Of a stretch of DNA of 64,000 nt, positions 26,614-39,194 are shown in pieces; the first letter of the stretch is position 1; the number at the start of each line of letters is the position of its first letter. The notes beneath the pieces were generated by a model that was not told where the DNA came from, ran no database searches, and saw only the letters and a program-made list of their open reading frames with translations. This stretch comes from Daphnia carinata (taxonomy: Eukaryota > Arthropoda > Branchiopoda > Diplostraca > Daphniidae), in assembly GCF_022539665.2 (NCBI RefSeq), contig NC_081331.1, positions 4,746,501-4,810,500 of the forward strand. The letters are read 5' to 3'. The position numbers and the translations under genes were made by a program.

Positions 26614-29600
26614 CTGTTGAGTCGACATACGAAAGAATGAAGGACACAAAACAATCAATAAACACGTTTCCGCACTGCACTCTAGAGAGTATTGTAGCAC
26701 CCCAATTCAATCTAAATTCAGCTCCTTTTGTTTGGTGTGTCTATGCGTGTGTAGCCTTTTTGTTTTTCTTTCGTTTCCTATCGTCACGAAAACGGATAGG
26801 ACTGACTGACCGATGTGTTTAATTCTCTTTCTTTCACAGCTGGATGTAGAGTGAGTGCATCCATTCCACATCGGCCTTCCGCCATGAAATACCGGAATAA
26901 CGATGGCCAGAAAGAAAGAGATCACGTCGGCAAGGCAAACATAAGTAGACACAACCAGACAAAAGAGTTTGACATGGTTGGATTGAGAGAATTCAGGAAA
27001 ATAAAAACTAGAAATAAATTTCAAGCGAAAAACAAAAGCATTGTGCTGGTGCAACATCAATAAATCAAAAGTCAGACTACCAGTTGTCAAAAAAAGGAAA
27101 ACTAATCATCCAAATTTCATGCCAAATCAGTCAAGCGATGCAGGAAAGATGAAGAGAACATCGGCCACAAACAAACAAGCACATCTAAAAAGATTTCTTA
27201 GGTTTTAGGTTAGTTTCATTTTCAAAGCCAGGGATTCTTTTTGTTTGCCCGTGTTCTGTCTTTCTCTTTTCTTTGGTTAGTCTCTTTTGTTTTCTCTTTG
27301 ATATTCTACTCGCCTGAAGCCGTGCTGTTGGGGTAGGGAGCCATGAGACTGGGTAAAGTGTAAGACGCTGCCGCCGCCGCTGCCGCCGCCGCCGCCGCAA
27401 TGGGTTGGAGGAGCGTGAGAGCGGAGGAGGCGGAACGGGAGGAGGCGGTCGGTGGGGCGGAGGCAGCGGGAGGAGGCGAGGACAAGATCCGCGCCGCCTT
27501 CTCCTGCTCCTCGTGCTCCTCGATGCTCTGCTGTAGGTTGTGATGGTGATTGTTGTTGTTATTGTTGTTGTGATGGTTGTGGTGGTGCTGCGGAGGCGAC
27601 TCTGTCGGCGTCTCGGCCATCGTCCGGTAGACGGCGGCACAAAAGCCGTGAGAGGCCGCTTGATCCATGTCCATGTCCATGTGGTGATGAGGATGGACAT
27701 CATGGCCGCCGTCCGACATGGACGACGCCGTTGTCGTTGTCGTGCATTGGTGGTGTTGCTGATGCTGGATCAGGCAAGTGCTGCCCGGCAGTGGCGAAGA
27801 GTTGTGAGCTAGTAAGTGATGGTGGTGCCCAGCGCCACCACCAAGCCCAGTAGGCCCAGCAAGCCCAGAACTAGCGTACCCGCCAGTACCTGCAGTGCAG
27901 ACCGAAAGACCACCGATGCCGTCTAATAAACACACAACAACAACAACGTACACAAAACGTTCAGCCAATAAATCCACCAGGGGTAGGTTCAAGTGATCAA
28001 GTCAACATTTTCAAAAATGAAAATAAATAAATAAATAAAGTTTTACAAAATGCGACCATGCAATGAACTTGCAAAAAAAAAAATGCAAAGGAAGAAATAT
28101 TCAAATTTAAAATGAAAAGGCCTCAGTCAAATAACCCGCTAACAAAACAAACCAAATGAATGTTTCGTTTGTCTCATTTTGTGCATATGCAAAGTTGCAA
28201 ATGTGTCTTTTGCGCGAATTTTGTGAAAGAACCACGCCAAGTTCAAAGAAGAAGAATAAATAAAAAACAAGCTCTCGTGAAGGTATTGGGAAAAAATGAA
28301 ATCAATCAAACAATTCTTACCTTGTTGGTACTGGAGAGACGTGTCGACGACGCCGTTCGGCGTCAACATGTGCGCCTTAATATCCTGCATGCTGATGGGC
28401 GTCAAAGGTGTCAAAGAGCCACTGCCTACTCGAGTCAACCGTGCACAATAAGATAATGGTAAAACAAACAAACAAAAGTCAGTCAACTATGTTTTGCCAA
28501 ACAAACTATTCAGACTCTATTAATAAATCGATAGCTAAACTGTTGACATGCTTTGAACGTGTTTTTGCTATTCGATGATAATGATTGACTTACCGAGAGA
28601 TGTGCCCAGCGGCGGAGTGTAGATGGACGTGCTCTGAGCTTGCGTCATGGTGCTGATGGTATCGTAGAGCGGATCGCCCGAACTGCTAGACGTCACAACG
28701 CCATTAAAAGCGTTGGGGTTGTTGCCTGGACCTCCGTTGTTGGAGCCGTTTTGGCCGCCCCCACCCGATTGCTGTTGCCCCACGCCGTGGTGTTGTTGTT
28801 GCTGTTGCTGCTGCTGTTGGTGATCCGAAACGAAACTGGGCAGAGAGTAAGGCGATCCGCCGACGTTGTTGCTGCCCGTCGGTGAGCTGACAACTCCAGT
28901 CACGCTGCCAATGTCCGGCAGGAGTTTGTCGTCCTTCAAACTGGTGCTCCACTTGGTCGGCCACATCTGCCAATTTCAACAACAATAGTAAATTATTAAT
29001 TGAAATTCGTACAGGAAAGAAGCGAAAAAGGCAAATGACGGGCAATGAAATGCTTACGCTATAAAGTTGATCGCTGCCGTAATGCAATCGCTGACGTTTA
29101 ATTTCCTCGTCTTGATTTGCGTGGCCATTGAGATCGCGAATATCATCTAAAAAAAAAGGGGGGGAAAAATAAAAATGAAATTGAAGTTATTCGTCGATGC
29201 AAATCAGTGCATTTGAAATGAAATAACGACACGAAACATAAAAGGAGCAACATCTGTTTGACTCTGATGGGCCAATCTGGTACACGACCCATGACCCCTT
29301 CACCCCATTTTTATTCCCGTATAGCCCCATCATTTTAACATTTGTGCTCCCCTTCCTGCCTATCCGATGCGGAAGGGAATTAAAATAGGGGCCGATGAAA
29401 ATGCGCGCACGGGGAAAAGGAGAAACCATCGGGTCATTGGGTTTTGCTGGATCTGTGCGAAAATGGACGGCACCCTGTGAATTCGTCGACATTGTCATGG
29501 CGGCAGCCAACAAGTCTCGATGATAACAGACTTGTACCGAATTGCGATGACGGTTGATACCAAAGAAAAAAAAAAGAATAAAGGATGTGGAATAGGAAAA

Positions 29601-32600
29601 TAGGCGGAAGGCCTGGCTCCGAGTGAAAAGAGAAAAGGAGTAGAGAGTTAGGTCGATGAAGTCATCCGTCATGTGTGATGGAGAAAGAAAAGAGAACATT
29701 GAGAGAGAGAGAGTCTCGTTTGACTTCATGACAGCACGCACACACACATATCCAGCCAGCAGAGTGTGTCTTGACGAAAGAGAGGGAGACATTGTATTTC
29801 ACGACTCCTTCACTGGTTTTAGAGGGGGGCCAAACAGCGGCGGCAATCTCATACGTCAGCCATGAGGCGCTTCCATTATGGAAAAAGAAGAGAGACACAC
29901 TCTCTTTCCCAACGGACTCTCATCCAGCGTAACTCCAGCAGCCAAAAAGGCTGTAGATATTGCAACATCACCAGCCCGCACACGCACACACACCCCGCAG
30001 AAAAGTCTCATCCGGCGACCGCTCCTCCACGCTCGGCCGATCATCCACCCTCCTTCCTCTCGCTTCCGGATCTCGCTTTTCTAAATCCCCCCCTCCCCCC
30101 TCTCTTCTATGTATATCTAGCTGTATAGTATAGACGAGCAAAAGCACAGCACTTCCTCTACCCGAGTCATCTCGTAGCGATCCTGCGAGTAGCAAGGTCT
30201 TATGCCTAAGGGCTCCTTGGAGCAGTCGGGGAAAAGGACTACATTTATAGAGATAACAAGAAAACATGTCAAATTGCGGGGGTTAGGTTGACATTTCTAA
30301 GAAAAAAAGAAAGAAAAGGGGGGGGGACTTTGAAAAAAGAAATCACAAGAATCCAGCGGGGGAATAAAAATAGAGAAACTGACGATGTGCTCGTAACGTG
30401 ATTGCGGCATCAAAGGACACAGCGCGGTCACGTCTATTTTGTGGAGAGACTAGTCGACGACGTGAATGTTTGATGAACTGTGCGGTGGGGAGGTGGGCCC
30501 ACAAAAAGGTAGGGAATACGAGAAAAGACTAGCGGGCGATCCGGCTAGACAACATTAATGATTTGGTAGTGTTTTGTGTCAACGTCTCTATCAAACGACT
30601 CCGTCACGAAACAGGCAATTCGTGCCTACGTGTATATTCCAGTAGTTAAAATATATAGTTAAAGCTTTATTTTGTGGGGACTAGCTTTGAATAAGAGGAG
30701 TAAGGTCAAGGCAAAGCGGGTATTTGTTGACGGAATTATTCATTAGGAAGGACGCTCCAAACTGTTTCACTATTCACAAAGTCCGTGATTAAAAGGCCAC
30801 AACAGACCCCACCCGCTGCGGTTGTTCCCTAAAAGATGCATTTCGCTATCAAAGCGAGATGTACCCCACGACATTTTTTATTTAACTTTTGGCATTCGGC
30901 TGAAAATGTCTTTCTTCTCGTGGATTTGATGAGACACCTGAAGTTTTTACTTCATCTCATCGTGAATTCCTCACTTTGATCCACGCAAACTTTTTCCCTC
31001 TGATTGGCGTTGTTTTTTCCTTTCAGGTTCGACTCAAATACTCCCACCCCCATTTATTTAATTTCCTCTCGACTATACAAACAATACTGGCAGGGAATCG
31101 ATTGTTATTACGAACCCAGGCACGACCCCAACGAAAAGAAAAGAAAACAAAACAAAAAAAAATTAACTGAAACGAAAAATCTAATCCCAAACATAAAAAA
31201 AAAAAGAGACAGTCAGTCTCTAGAACCCTTCTATTATTCTTAGTTGATTGTGTTATCAAACTAAGCCCTTTTCATTTTATCACCGGTTTCTATGCCCTTC
31301 TATTTGCGTCTTGCAGGTATTTTTTGTTTTTTCAATGTCTGGCTCCCCTTTTTTTATGTTTTTCTTTTCTTGTTTAAATTTGTACGAACCAATAACCGTT
31401 GGTATTATAATGAAATAGGCGGGACTCACCGTGATCGTCTCGCTTCCGTTTAATGTTGCCGTTGGGGTCGGTCTGCGGGATGCCGAGGATGCCGTTGATG
31501 CTGTAAGAGCCTGGGCGTTGGTGAGGCGAGTCGTGCGGCGGCAAGACGTGCTGCTGTTGTTGCATAGCGTGTTGTTGTTGTTGTTGTTGGTGTTGGTTGT
31601 TACCGGTGGAGGCTGCCGATCCGTGAGTGATGACCGAAGCCGTTTGAGACGAAACTGGGCTCACCGGCCCGCTGTTACTTCCTCCGCCGCTGTTGCCGCC
31701 GTGACCTCCGTGTCCTCCGTGACCTCCGTGTCCATGACCGTGTCCATGTCCGTGATGACTGACCGACTTCGCCTTTTCCGCCGCTTTATTCCGCACAATC
31801 CTAAAAGTAGATTTCAAAAAAAAAAAAAAAAAAAAGAAAATACCGAAAGAGAGAAATTGTTAGAGGCCGTTTTTAATTCTGTATCTTAAAAAAAAAAACT
31901 TATCATTAAAGAAAACAAGTAGGTAAAGGGAAAGTTGGTTTGACTACCATCAACCATAGTTTTTTTTTTTTTTTTTTGTCTGGATCATATTGCAGCTCAG
32001 TCACGGACTTGTGATTACCGTCGCGCAAAGAAATTGCAGAAAAATGTTTTGGGGGCGTACCGCAACGGCCAATAGCAAGCAGACGGATATTTATCCGAAA
32101 ATTATTTTCTCAGCTATACTGTTACTGCTACTATTGCTTCAATAGAAAATAATAACAGTAGCCACGAAGAAGAAGAAGAAGAAGGAAAAAAAAAAGAAAC
32201 TTAAAAAAAAAAGGGATCAAAGTCTCCTCGGATATACTGTGGCAGACAGCAGAGACAGAATAAGGACGAAAGTATAGAACGACATTCAAAGGGAATGTTA
32301 TTTCTTGCTCTTTTGCTGTTCTTGTATATAGAGGAAGAGAGAGAGTCTTAAAAAGTCGGTTGCGGTGGCAACATTCTCTAGATTCTATTTTTTTTTTCTT
32401 TCTTTTTTAGTTGGTAGGTTGTTGTTTTCCCCAAGTCGTGTAACGGTCGGCCAACCATGCGCAACGGGCGACCGACTGGCCGCAGAAGCGAGCAACAGCG
32501 GCATTGGCGAGACAGACTGCCGTAAAAGAAGAAAAAAATAAAATAAAACTTGCGACACAAAGCATATTTCTTATTACAACAGTAATTCACACGAGAAATG

Positions 32601-33820
32601 TTTTTTTTTTCTGTTCTTTTCTTAGCAAACTTTACTTCACTATTCTTATAGGAAGTATTTTTAAAATGCAAACCACGATTCATGAATGTATCGCTGCAAT
32701 TCAACACATGGGCCTACGGTCTTTCGCGTAGGCCTTTATGTGATACAATTGATGAATAGCGTTGATCGCTATGAGCTGGGGCCGGCACGTGACCGACGTG
32801 ATGCAACCAAAACAGCAACACACTCGAAAATGGTTGAAAATCAACCATCATTCGTCGCCCCATTGTCAAACTGTGGCTTACGCCGAGGGGTTCCTGATGA
32901 CAAGGACATCATCAAAAAGACGTCGGGGGATAAGCTGAAGGGGCCGCCCAACGCAAACCGACGGCAAACGCCCTTTTTTTTAAACCTAACCTTCCAGTTG
33001 AGCGCCTAACATTTAAAAGGATACAGGCCTACACTTCCCAACGTCATTTAAGAGCATAGGCCTTTCCAGTTTAACGTAATTCATTTAACACAAATCACGA
33101 AGATGATTGAACTGCGCGCAATCAATCAGAAACAAAATACAGTGGGTAGACGCAAAAGCCGCAAAGATGCGCACAAAAACGAATGACGCCAGTCAACGAA
33201 GATCCATTTATGTCCATAAATGTACTTGGTACTGCGCATATAGACGGATGTTGTAGCTCCGAGTTTGACGGGTGTTGGACAAGAGATGAAGAGCGACTCG
33301 TTTGTCAGCGTCAACCAGGTGGCTTTTTTTTTTTTTTTGTATGTGTCCTTCCTGGACTACTATATTGCATCTGGGTTCACGTAAAAAGTAGAAGAAGAAA
33401 AAGGAAAACAGAGACGATGACATATGTGGTGCTTTAAGTACAACTCCCACCCTGTTGGATTTTCAACATTGACGAATGTGTTCCGACACTTGGTATCCAT
33501 CTACATGCCGCTATCTCGATACATCGAATCAATTCTAAAATCCTCCCCTCCTGTTTCTGCGTTTTTATTCGTACAAGGTGTTTATCACCATCGCACCTTT
33601 TCATCGACTTTTAATGTAACAAAGAGGGAACCGTCCCATCACGACATAGTGTTGAGAATCTCATGAAACAGAATGATAAAGGATACACCATACATTGTAC
33701 AGCTACATTAGCCTGTTATTGCAGAGCGCCAGCTTATGTCGGGGTTAATTTGACCCGAGTGTCTCTATTTGAAAGGCCCCCCCCACTAATTGAATCAAGT
33801 GGGGAGCTCTTATTGCTCCC

Positions 33821-33851
<31 letters not shown>

Positions 33852-36471
33852 TTTTACCGACAAGTGTAGCGGAATAACAGTGGGCACATATCACGCTCCA
33901 CAGGGACGCAAAACAGCCATCTATTCAGTCCATATGGTCGCCTTATCTGTATACACGCACATAAGCCTTATGCGAGTCTCTCCCCTTCTGTTTGCCTATA
34001 CAGATTTTTCTCTCTTTTATTTTTGGGACTCTCCCCTCATTCCCTCTCTGTATCTTCATCTGACCGTGAATGCCATATTCAACTGTTCAGAGTGTCATCA
34101 TTTCATCGGATTTGCTCGCGCCCGTGGATTACATACAAAGCGACCCCACAACTGTCATCCATAACGCCCTTCATTCTACGACGACTTTTCAACAGGTACG
34201 AATAACAATTCTTCATTGGTTCTCAATTCGATTAGGTGGCTATGAAAAGCTTTCAATCCATTTAGGTGCTTCCCTCATCAGCGGCATCTTTGGTAATAAA
34301 ACAGGGCTGTATAGGCCTGCTTTGATCAAAAATAGCTCGGCCATTTTGGATTCGAAATCTCCCGAGAGGAACGTGCTGGGAAAAAAAAATCAAGAAAGTG
34401 GAACAAATTCGCAGCGCTCGTTTCACCATTTTCAACAAAAAAAATCAAGAATTTGGGGTCGATACAAACAACGGAAAAATGTAGCAAAAATAAAAGATCC
34501 CCATATGTGACAACGGGCGTCGCTCTCTCGGGTGCCATTGCCTAGTTCCCAAAAGCAGCAGCTTAAAAAAAAAAAAAAAAAGAAATTGTCCTTCGTTGTT
34601 TTTTTTTTCTGCGCGTAATACTCCTCTTCATATGAAAACAATCAATGGAAATCGTTTGGCTCTACGCGGCTCTATACATACCCAAAACTGTGTCGTACGC
34701 TTATTATTATTATTACATTGTCGATGTTGTTGTAACAGATCGAATAAACATATGGGACCTCCCCAACCTAGTCTTTTTCTTTCGCATGCTCACCCTCTCT
34801 ATTGCCATCCACCCTATCGCTCTCTTTTGTAAAAAGAGAAACCAAACTCCTCCCTCGGGACGTGTTGACACAGCATCTCATATGCAAAGTAGTACTCTTT
34901 TCTCTCCTCCTGCCTGTATAAAAAAAAAACCTATTTCTTTTTCCTTTTTTTTTTTTCTTTTGCTATAGCACCATCAACTTACACGAGTCTCTACTCGACT
35001 TTAGGGTATTGTAAAACACGATGGCCGAGAGAATAACTGAATAATAAAATAGACACTCTTAACAATAGTATACAAATACTACGGGCACTAAAAATAGAAT
35101 GAAAATAAAAACGACCGAAAGAGAAACGTGAACAAAAAAAAGCCATGAACACCCAGAAGTTTGATCGTTTCAGAAGCTATCTCACGTTCCTTGCTTTAAT
35201 GATCGTTCGCGGGTGTTAATTGGCTGTATAAAATCCCCCCCCCTCCCCACACGCACACCACCAGTAGCAGCAGCAGCTGGCTGACTATATACGAAGATAG
35301 TGTCGTTAACCGGCAGATAAACACACACAGAAAAAAAAAAGGCCTTCAGCAGGGAGAAAACGGCTGAAGAAAAAAAGAAATATGCTACGACCCACCATGA
35401 AGAATCGAATTTTTGAAGGTTTGTTTCCATTATGGAAAAGAAAAAAAAAATGTTTGAAATTTCTCTGAAATTGGAAGATTATGGGCCACCTTGAAGGAGA
35501 CCCAATAGCTAACCCTCCCTGAAAAAGATGTCGATTATTAACTCCAGTTCCAGTAGAAACCGGATGCCAGTCAAACATTCTTTCCATTCCTTGCTCTTTC
35601 GTGTACCTCAGATGGAAATGAACGCAATCGCTACGAAATCAAACCCAACAGCTAATGAAGAAGAGAGGCGTATCATCGTCTACATAATATAACAAGGACT
35701 ACAGGAAGTCGATTGGATGTGTGCATAGCTGGGTTTTACCTGTTAATGGAGCTGACGCTGGGAACGTTCTCCTGGTTGCAAATGCCTTCGGCCAGGAGCC
35801 GGTCGCGTATCTCCCAGGCGAACATCGTGGGGTTCTCGCGCTTGTAGTCGGCGATGGCGTCGACGACGTGGGGCGTGGCCACTTTCGGCTTGCTCCCGCC
35901 AATCACGCCAGCCTTGAAGCTGCCCGTCTCGTAGTACCTAAACAGAGGAAAGAGCCAAGATGTATACGCAGCCGTGAAAGATCAATACAAAAAAAAAAAA
36001 AAAAAAAAATGAGAGGGACCACCACACAAAGTCACAACGAATCGTCCAATTACAGCAAAAAATAACTCGGATTTCCAGTAGTTTTAGTTGTCGACCACCC
36101 AACATTCTCAAGTATATTAGCGCTTTGTTTTTTTGGTTTTTTTTTTTTTCGTCTTTTGATGTGGTATATCCTACACAAACGCATTTGATTAAAATACCCT
36201 GGTGTATTAGACTGAAGGCGCAGATGGAGAATACGAAGGTGGTACCACCACTATGCCAGTAAAGCGTAATAGATTCTTCTATATAGATGAGATGCGTGCA
36301 CGTCGTTGAGAGTGGGGGGCGGAATAGTGTAGTAGATCGGCCGTAGGGAGAGCCGAGGCAAAACACGAGAAATATATGTATAAACATAAGAGAGAATCCG
36401 GTATTGAATTACTTTGGTGGATATACTGCGGTGGCAAACGGGTGACGTGTACCCTCTACCAGAAAAGGAAC

Positions 36472-36502
<31 letters not shown>

Positions 36503-39194
36503 AACCGCACCCGCCATCTCGTCCTTCCGGTTTCGTCTTCTTTTTATTTATTTGATCAAAAAGAATAAATAAATAAAGAAAAAAAAAATAAAATAAAATA
36601 AATGCGATATTGCGTCGTATCTTTTTTTTTTTTTTTTTTTTGTTCGGCCTGTCTCTTGTTTTTTTTTTTATTAACTTCCTTCTATACCATTTTGTTGTCG
36701 TTATTGTTGTCGTTATTGTTGTCGCTATTTTTATTGTTGTTTCTCTCTTCTTTTTTTTTTTTTTTATCTTACGATATTGACATTCGCGGCTTTCTCTGGA
36801 CGGCGTTTGCTGCCGCTGCGCAGTTTCGAAAAAATCTACACGCACACAGCAGTTGATTTATACGAATGGCATGGCATTAGTATGCGATGCCATTCGACGT
36901 CGTCCTAGTTTCCTGACTCTCGTAAACATTCGCCTTATTATTTATGATTAACTCAGACATTATAGATGACTCCATAGAGCGCCACGAAACCTCAGCCCAA
37001 TGTCTCAAATTCATAACTTGATCTATTCGTATGCAGATGGAGCGCGCACAGCGCTTGCCATCATCGTCGTGGAGAATCTTGTTGGTTCCGGCTGGTGTTG
37101 GTGGTGGCAGTCATTGGGTAAGCAGTTGTGATATCGATGTTGTGTTTCGTTCCGCCTCTTTTTTTTTTATATCCCAGCCTTAATTCTCTCTTTATTATTA
37201 CTTTTTTTTTCTTCCAAAGAAAAAGTGAATTCAAATATGGCCTTCCCTTATTTCTTTTTTTTTTTTTTTTTTTTTTGGTTGGAATGTTTTGATTCGAGTT
37301 CAAAGCCTTCCCCGAGTCATTCGAATCGTCGCCATTATAACTGGAAAATGTTTTTCCCATTGGTCGTTGGGTCGATGAGCCAGAAAGAAAAAAAAAAGCA
37401 ACACACTTCTTGTTCGTTCAGATTCTCTATTCTCGTCGATTTTCTACTAAAAGCTTCTTCTCATCGTTTGCTCCAAGTCCTCCAAAAAAAAAAGGAGGGA
37501 GGAAAATGATGGTTAAGAAACTGTTCATCCAACGAACGAATCTGAATTTGCTTTGCTTCTTTCTCACGACGACTATACAACTATCCTCTAACGATACTGT
37601 ATATATATAGCTGCTATATAACTATTAGACTATTTATTCAACAACGGGGGGAAGAGGCTAACCGACAGCGGCATCGATTAGGAATACGACATGAAATTAA
37701 GTAGTACCTGGATAGTATCTTGGAGACGCATCCGTGGGAGACTCGGAGCTGGCGGGAGATATCGCAGGGTCGGACTCCGTTGTGGGCCAATTCGACGATC
37801 CGTTGGCGGACAACATCGGGCAGAGGTCGTCCGTTGACGAAGACGCCGCCGAGCTGGTTGACTCCGCCGTGACCTGTTCCAGACGAATGGTACACTATGT
37901 AGTTGAATTAAGATAGCCGCCCTCAAACTTGTTTTGCCGATGGAGAAAGTCATTGGTTGAAAGGAGAGACGCAACGAATAAGAACATCAGTTGTCCAGGG
38001 ATGATTGCGATTATCGTGCGTGGGGTTGTAAGATACGCAACGAGGGGTAAACTATGTCAGTATATTAACGACGTCTGCTCGGCCACCTGAAAAATCAATG
38101 GGTCAAACACACAACGACGCAAAAACAAACCAGAGACTGATTGGCAATTCAAGACTCGTCGTGATATTACGTCGGTGGCTGTTTTATTAGTCATTATTGT
38201 TTTATTAGCCACAAGCCGTTAAGAGTTCATTTCATGGCATCTAATCGCCAAACAACTTGTAAAACCAAGAAGCGAACAAACGTTTCATGATTTATTCGAG
38301 TCCCTTATCAAAGTTGCGTATAGTCTCCTCAATTGAAAAATGCCACGAGAACGTCGTACGTTCGTTGCATCTAGGCCTATACGACCTTTTCAAAAGAGAA
38401 ACATTTGCTTCAAGATGTGGAAATTGTTTTAAGTGAATACAATCAAGTAAGATGCTTTTATAGGCCGGCACACGAGAATAACAAAGCTCGACAACGGGAA
38501 AGCGAGAACGCGACGCAGGCGGGAATGGGGACCTGTATAAAGTATCTAACGGCTGGAAGTGTTAAGAGAATACGAATAATCTTTGAAAAAATAAAAATAA
38601 AAATAAAATGGGGGCTAGAAAACCGTTGGTTGACGACGAACGAACTACACAACAACAAGCAACAACACGGACGACGAGAAAAGACTTTAGATCACGTCTA
38701 ATGCAAGAGCCGTGTCGACACGTCGGCCGACCGTCGCCCTCCCCTTTTCCCTCCATCCTCCGTTATATACTGTGCGGAAAAGGGCCAGCCGTTACATGTA
38801 CAACGATAGCAGCTTTCAACTAGAAGCCCAACGTCGCGTTTGCTTCGGCCCTAGCCCAATAACAGACGGATGTCACCGTCGACACTTCCATCTAAAAATC
38901 CGGCGTTACTCTCCAACTTTAAATCTCTCCTAACACTGTGTACTTTCACAGATCGATACAGGCAATGAAATCGACGGATGTTTACTTGAAACTGACTGTT
39001 GCCTGGAGCACGGTACGGCCCTGAGCGCCGATAAGGATGAATAGCTATTTCTAAATCGTGATTCCGGCGCGATCCGTCATTTTTTCGCGCAAATGACGGG
39101 CGGTACACACTTTCGCATATGATCGGCACTCACTCTTACAAGTGTAATATTCCATCATGTTCTGATTGTAGCGGTAGGCCGTCGTTAGATCCAT
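26468..39194 (-). CDS. sv: Pax2/5/8 transcription factor (shaven/sparkling type), 9 coding exons
   Basis: Minus-strand exons: 39194-39134, 37894-37708, 35937-35740, 31800-31430, 29146-29058, 28966-28594, 28425-28321, 27922-27306 (or 27922-27890) and 26613-26468. All have GT-AG borders. Using full exon 8 gives 2001 bases (666 residues, stop at 27306-27308); using the inner donor and exon 9 gives 1563 bases (520 residues). The paired domain spans about residues 28-155, from [15 protein letters not shown] to [13 protein letters not shown]. Its [24 protein letters not shown] region is the Pax2/5/8 form, not Pax6 or Pox-neuro. The octapeptide YSINGILG is at 248-255, then the basic stretch KRKRDDH. 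No clear homeodomain remnant is visible. The exon 9 C-terminus, [15 protein letters not shown], resembles vertebrate Pax2/5/8 ends. The start ATG has a strong context (CCACGATGG) and is the only ATG after the in-frame stop. The family binds DNA in the nucleus and, in flies, controls eye cone and bristle lineages. Confidence 0.93.
27306..27922 (-). CDS. sv: Pax2/5/8 exon 8, long form with own stop
   Basis: Acceptor TTTATTAG before 27922, entering in phase 1. Long low-complexity frame with His-rich, Asn/His, Thr and Ala runs, then [14 protein letters not shown], ending at TAG 27306-27308. A donor at 27890 (GCAG|GTACTG) inside it gives a 33-base short form in the right phase for exon 9. Confidence 0.75.
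28321..28425 (-). CDS. sv: Pax2/5/8 exon 7
   Basis: 105 bases, phase 1 at both ends, between CGAGTAG acceptor and CAAG|GTAAGA donor. Encodes [20 protein letters not shown], part of the transactivation region. Confidence 0.85.
28594..28966 (-). CDS. sv: Pax2/5/8 exon 6
   Basis: 373 bases, acceptor TTGGCAG, donor CTCG|GTAAGT. Starts [20 protein letters not shown] and includes SLPSFVSDH, a Gln run and a Gly/Asn-rich linker, then [14 protein letters not shown]. Typical low-complexity arthropod transactivation region. Confidence 0.88.
29058..29146 (-). CDS. sv: Pax2/5/8 exon 5
   Basis: 89 bases, T-rich tract plus TAG acceptor, donor TAGC|GTAAGC. Encodes [20 protein letters not shown] then HYGSDQLYS. 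It lies where vertebrate members keep a partial homeodomain; no convincing homeodomain residues remain. Confidence 0.85.
31430..31800 (-). CDS. sv: Pax2/5/8 exon 4 (end of paired domain, octapeptide)
   Basis: 371 bases. Starts [11 protein letters not shown], completing the paired domain, then a His/Gly run, Gln runs and the octapeptide YSINGILG, followed by KRKRDDH. Acceptor CTTTTAG, donor CACG|GTGAGT. Confidence 0.92.
31823..35739. other. Pax2/5/8 intron 3
   Basis: About 3.9 kb with no supportable exon. It contains A and T runs and GAA/GA simple repeats near 32165-32215. A long intron at this point is compatible with regulatory content, but I saw no recognisable site. Confidence 0.6.
35740..35937 (-). 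CDS. sv: Pax2/5/8 exon 3 (second half of paired domain)
   Basis: 198 bases. Encodes [19 protein letters not shown] to VPSVSSIN, with [13 protein letters not shown]. The exon border within the Arg of the GRYYETG region, at codon AG|G, matches the conserved Pax intron position. Confidence 0.95.
35938..37707. other. Pax2/5/8 intron 2
   Basis: About 1.8 kb. Poly-A runs at about 35990-36009 and 36472-36499, poly-T runs near 36620-36642 and 37253-37276, and a GTTATT-type repeat at about 36694-36738. No exon seen. Confidence 0.6.
37708..37894 (-). CDS. sv: Pax2/5/8 exon 2 (first half of paired domain)
   Basis: 187 bases. Encodes [19 protein letters not shown] through [20 protein letters not shown], the DNA-contacting N-terminal subdomain. 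Acceptor CTACATAG, donor TCCAG|GTACTA. Confidence 0.95.
39134..39194 (-). CDS. sv: Pax2/5/8 exon 1 (start)
   Basis: ATG at 39194 in a CCACGATGG context, then [19 protein letters not shown] and donor AAGA|GTGAGT, leaving phase 1 to match exon 2. The reading frame stays open about 190 bases upstream without another ATG, so this is the first usable start unless an upstream exon splices in. Confidence 0.75.

Noticed and set aside
26707-27090. A 127-codon minus-strand open frame between Pax exons 8 and 9, considered as an extra exon
   Set aside because: The apparent acceptor is not followed by a GT donor in a usable phase, and exon 8's inner donor already fits exon 9.
27452-27853. Plus-strand frames rich in Arg and Cys opposite Pax exon 8
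   Set aside because: They are antisense shadows of the His/Ala/Asn runs in exon 8.
29187-29792. A 201-codon minus-strand open frame between Pax exons 4 and 5
   Set aside because: No domain, mixed composition and no splice sites that would keep the Pax frame. Exon 4 joins exon 5 perfectly without it.
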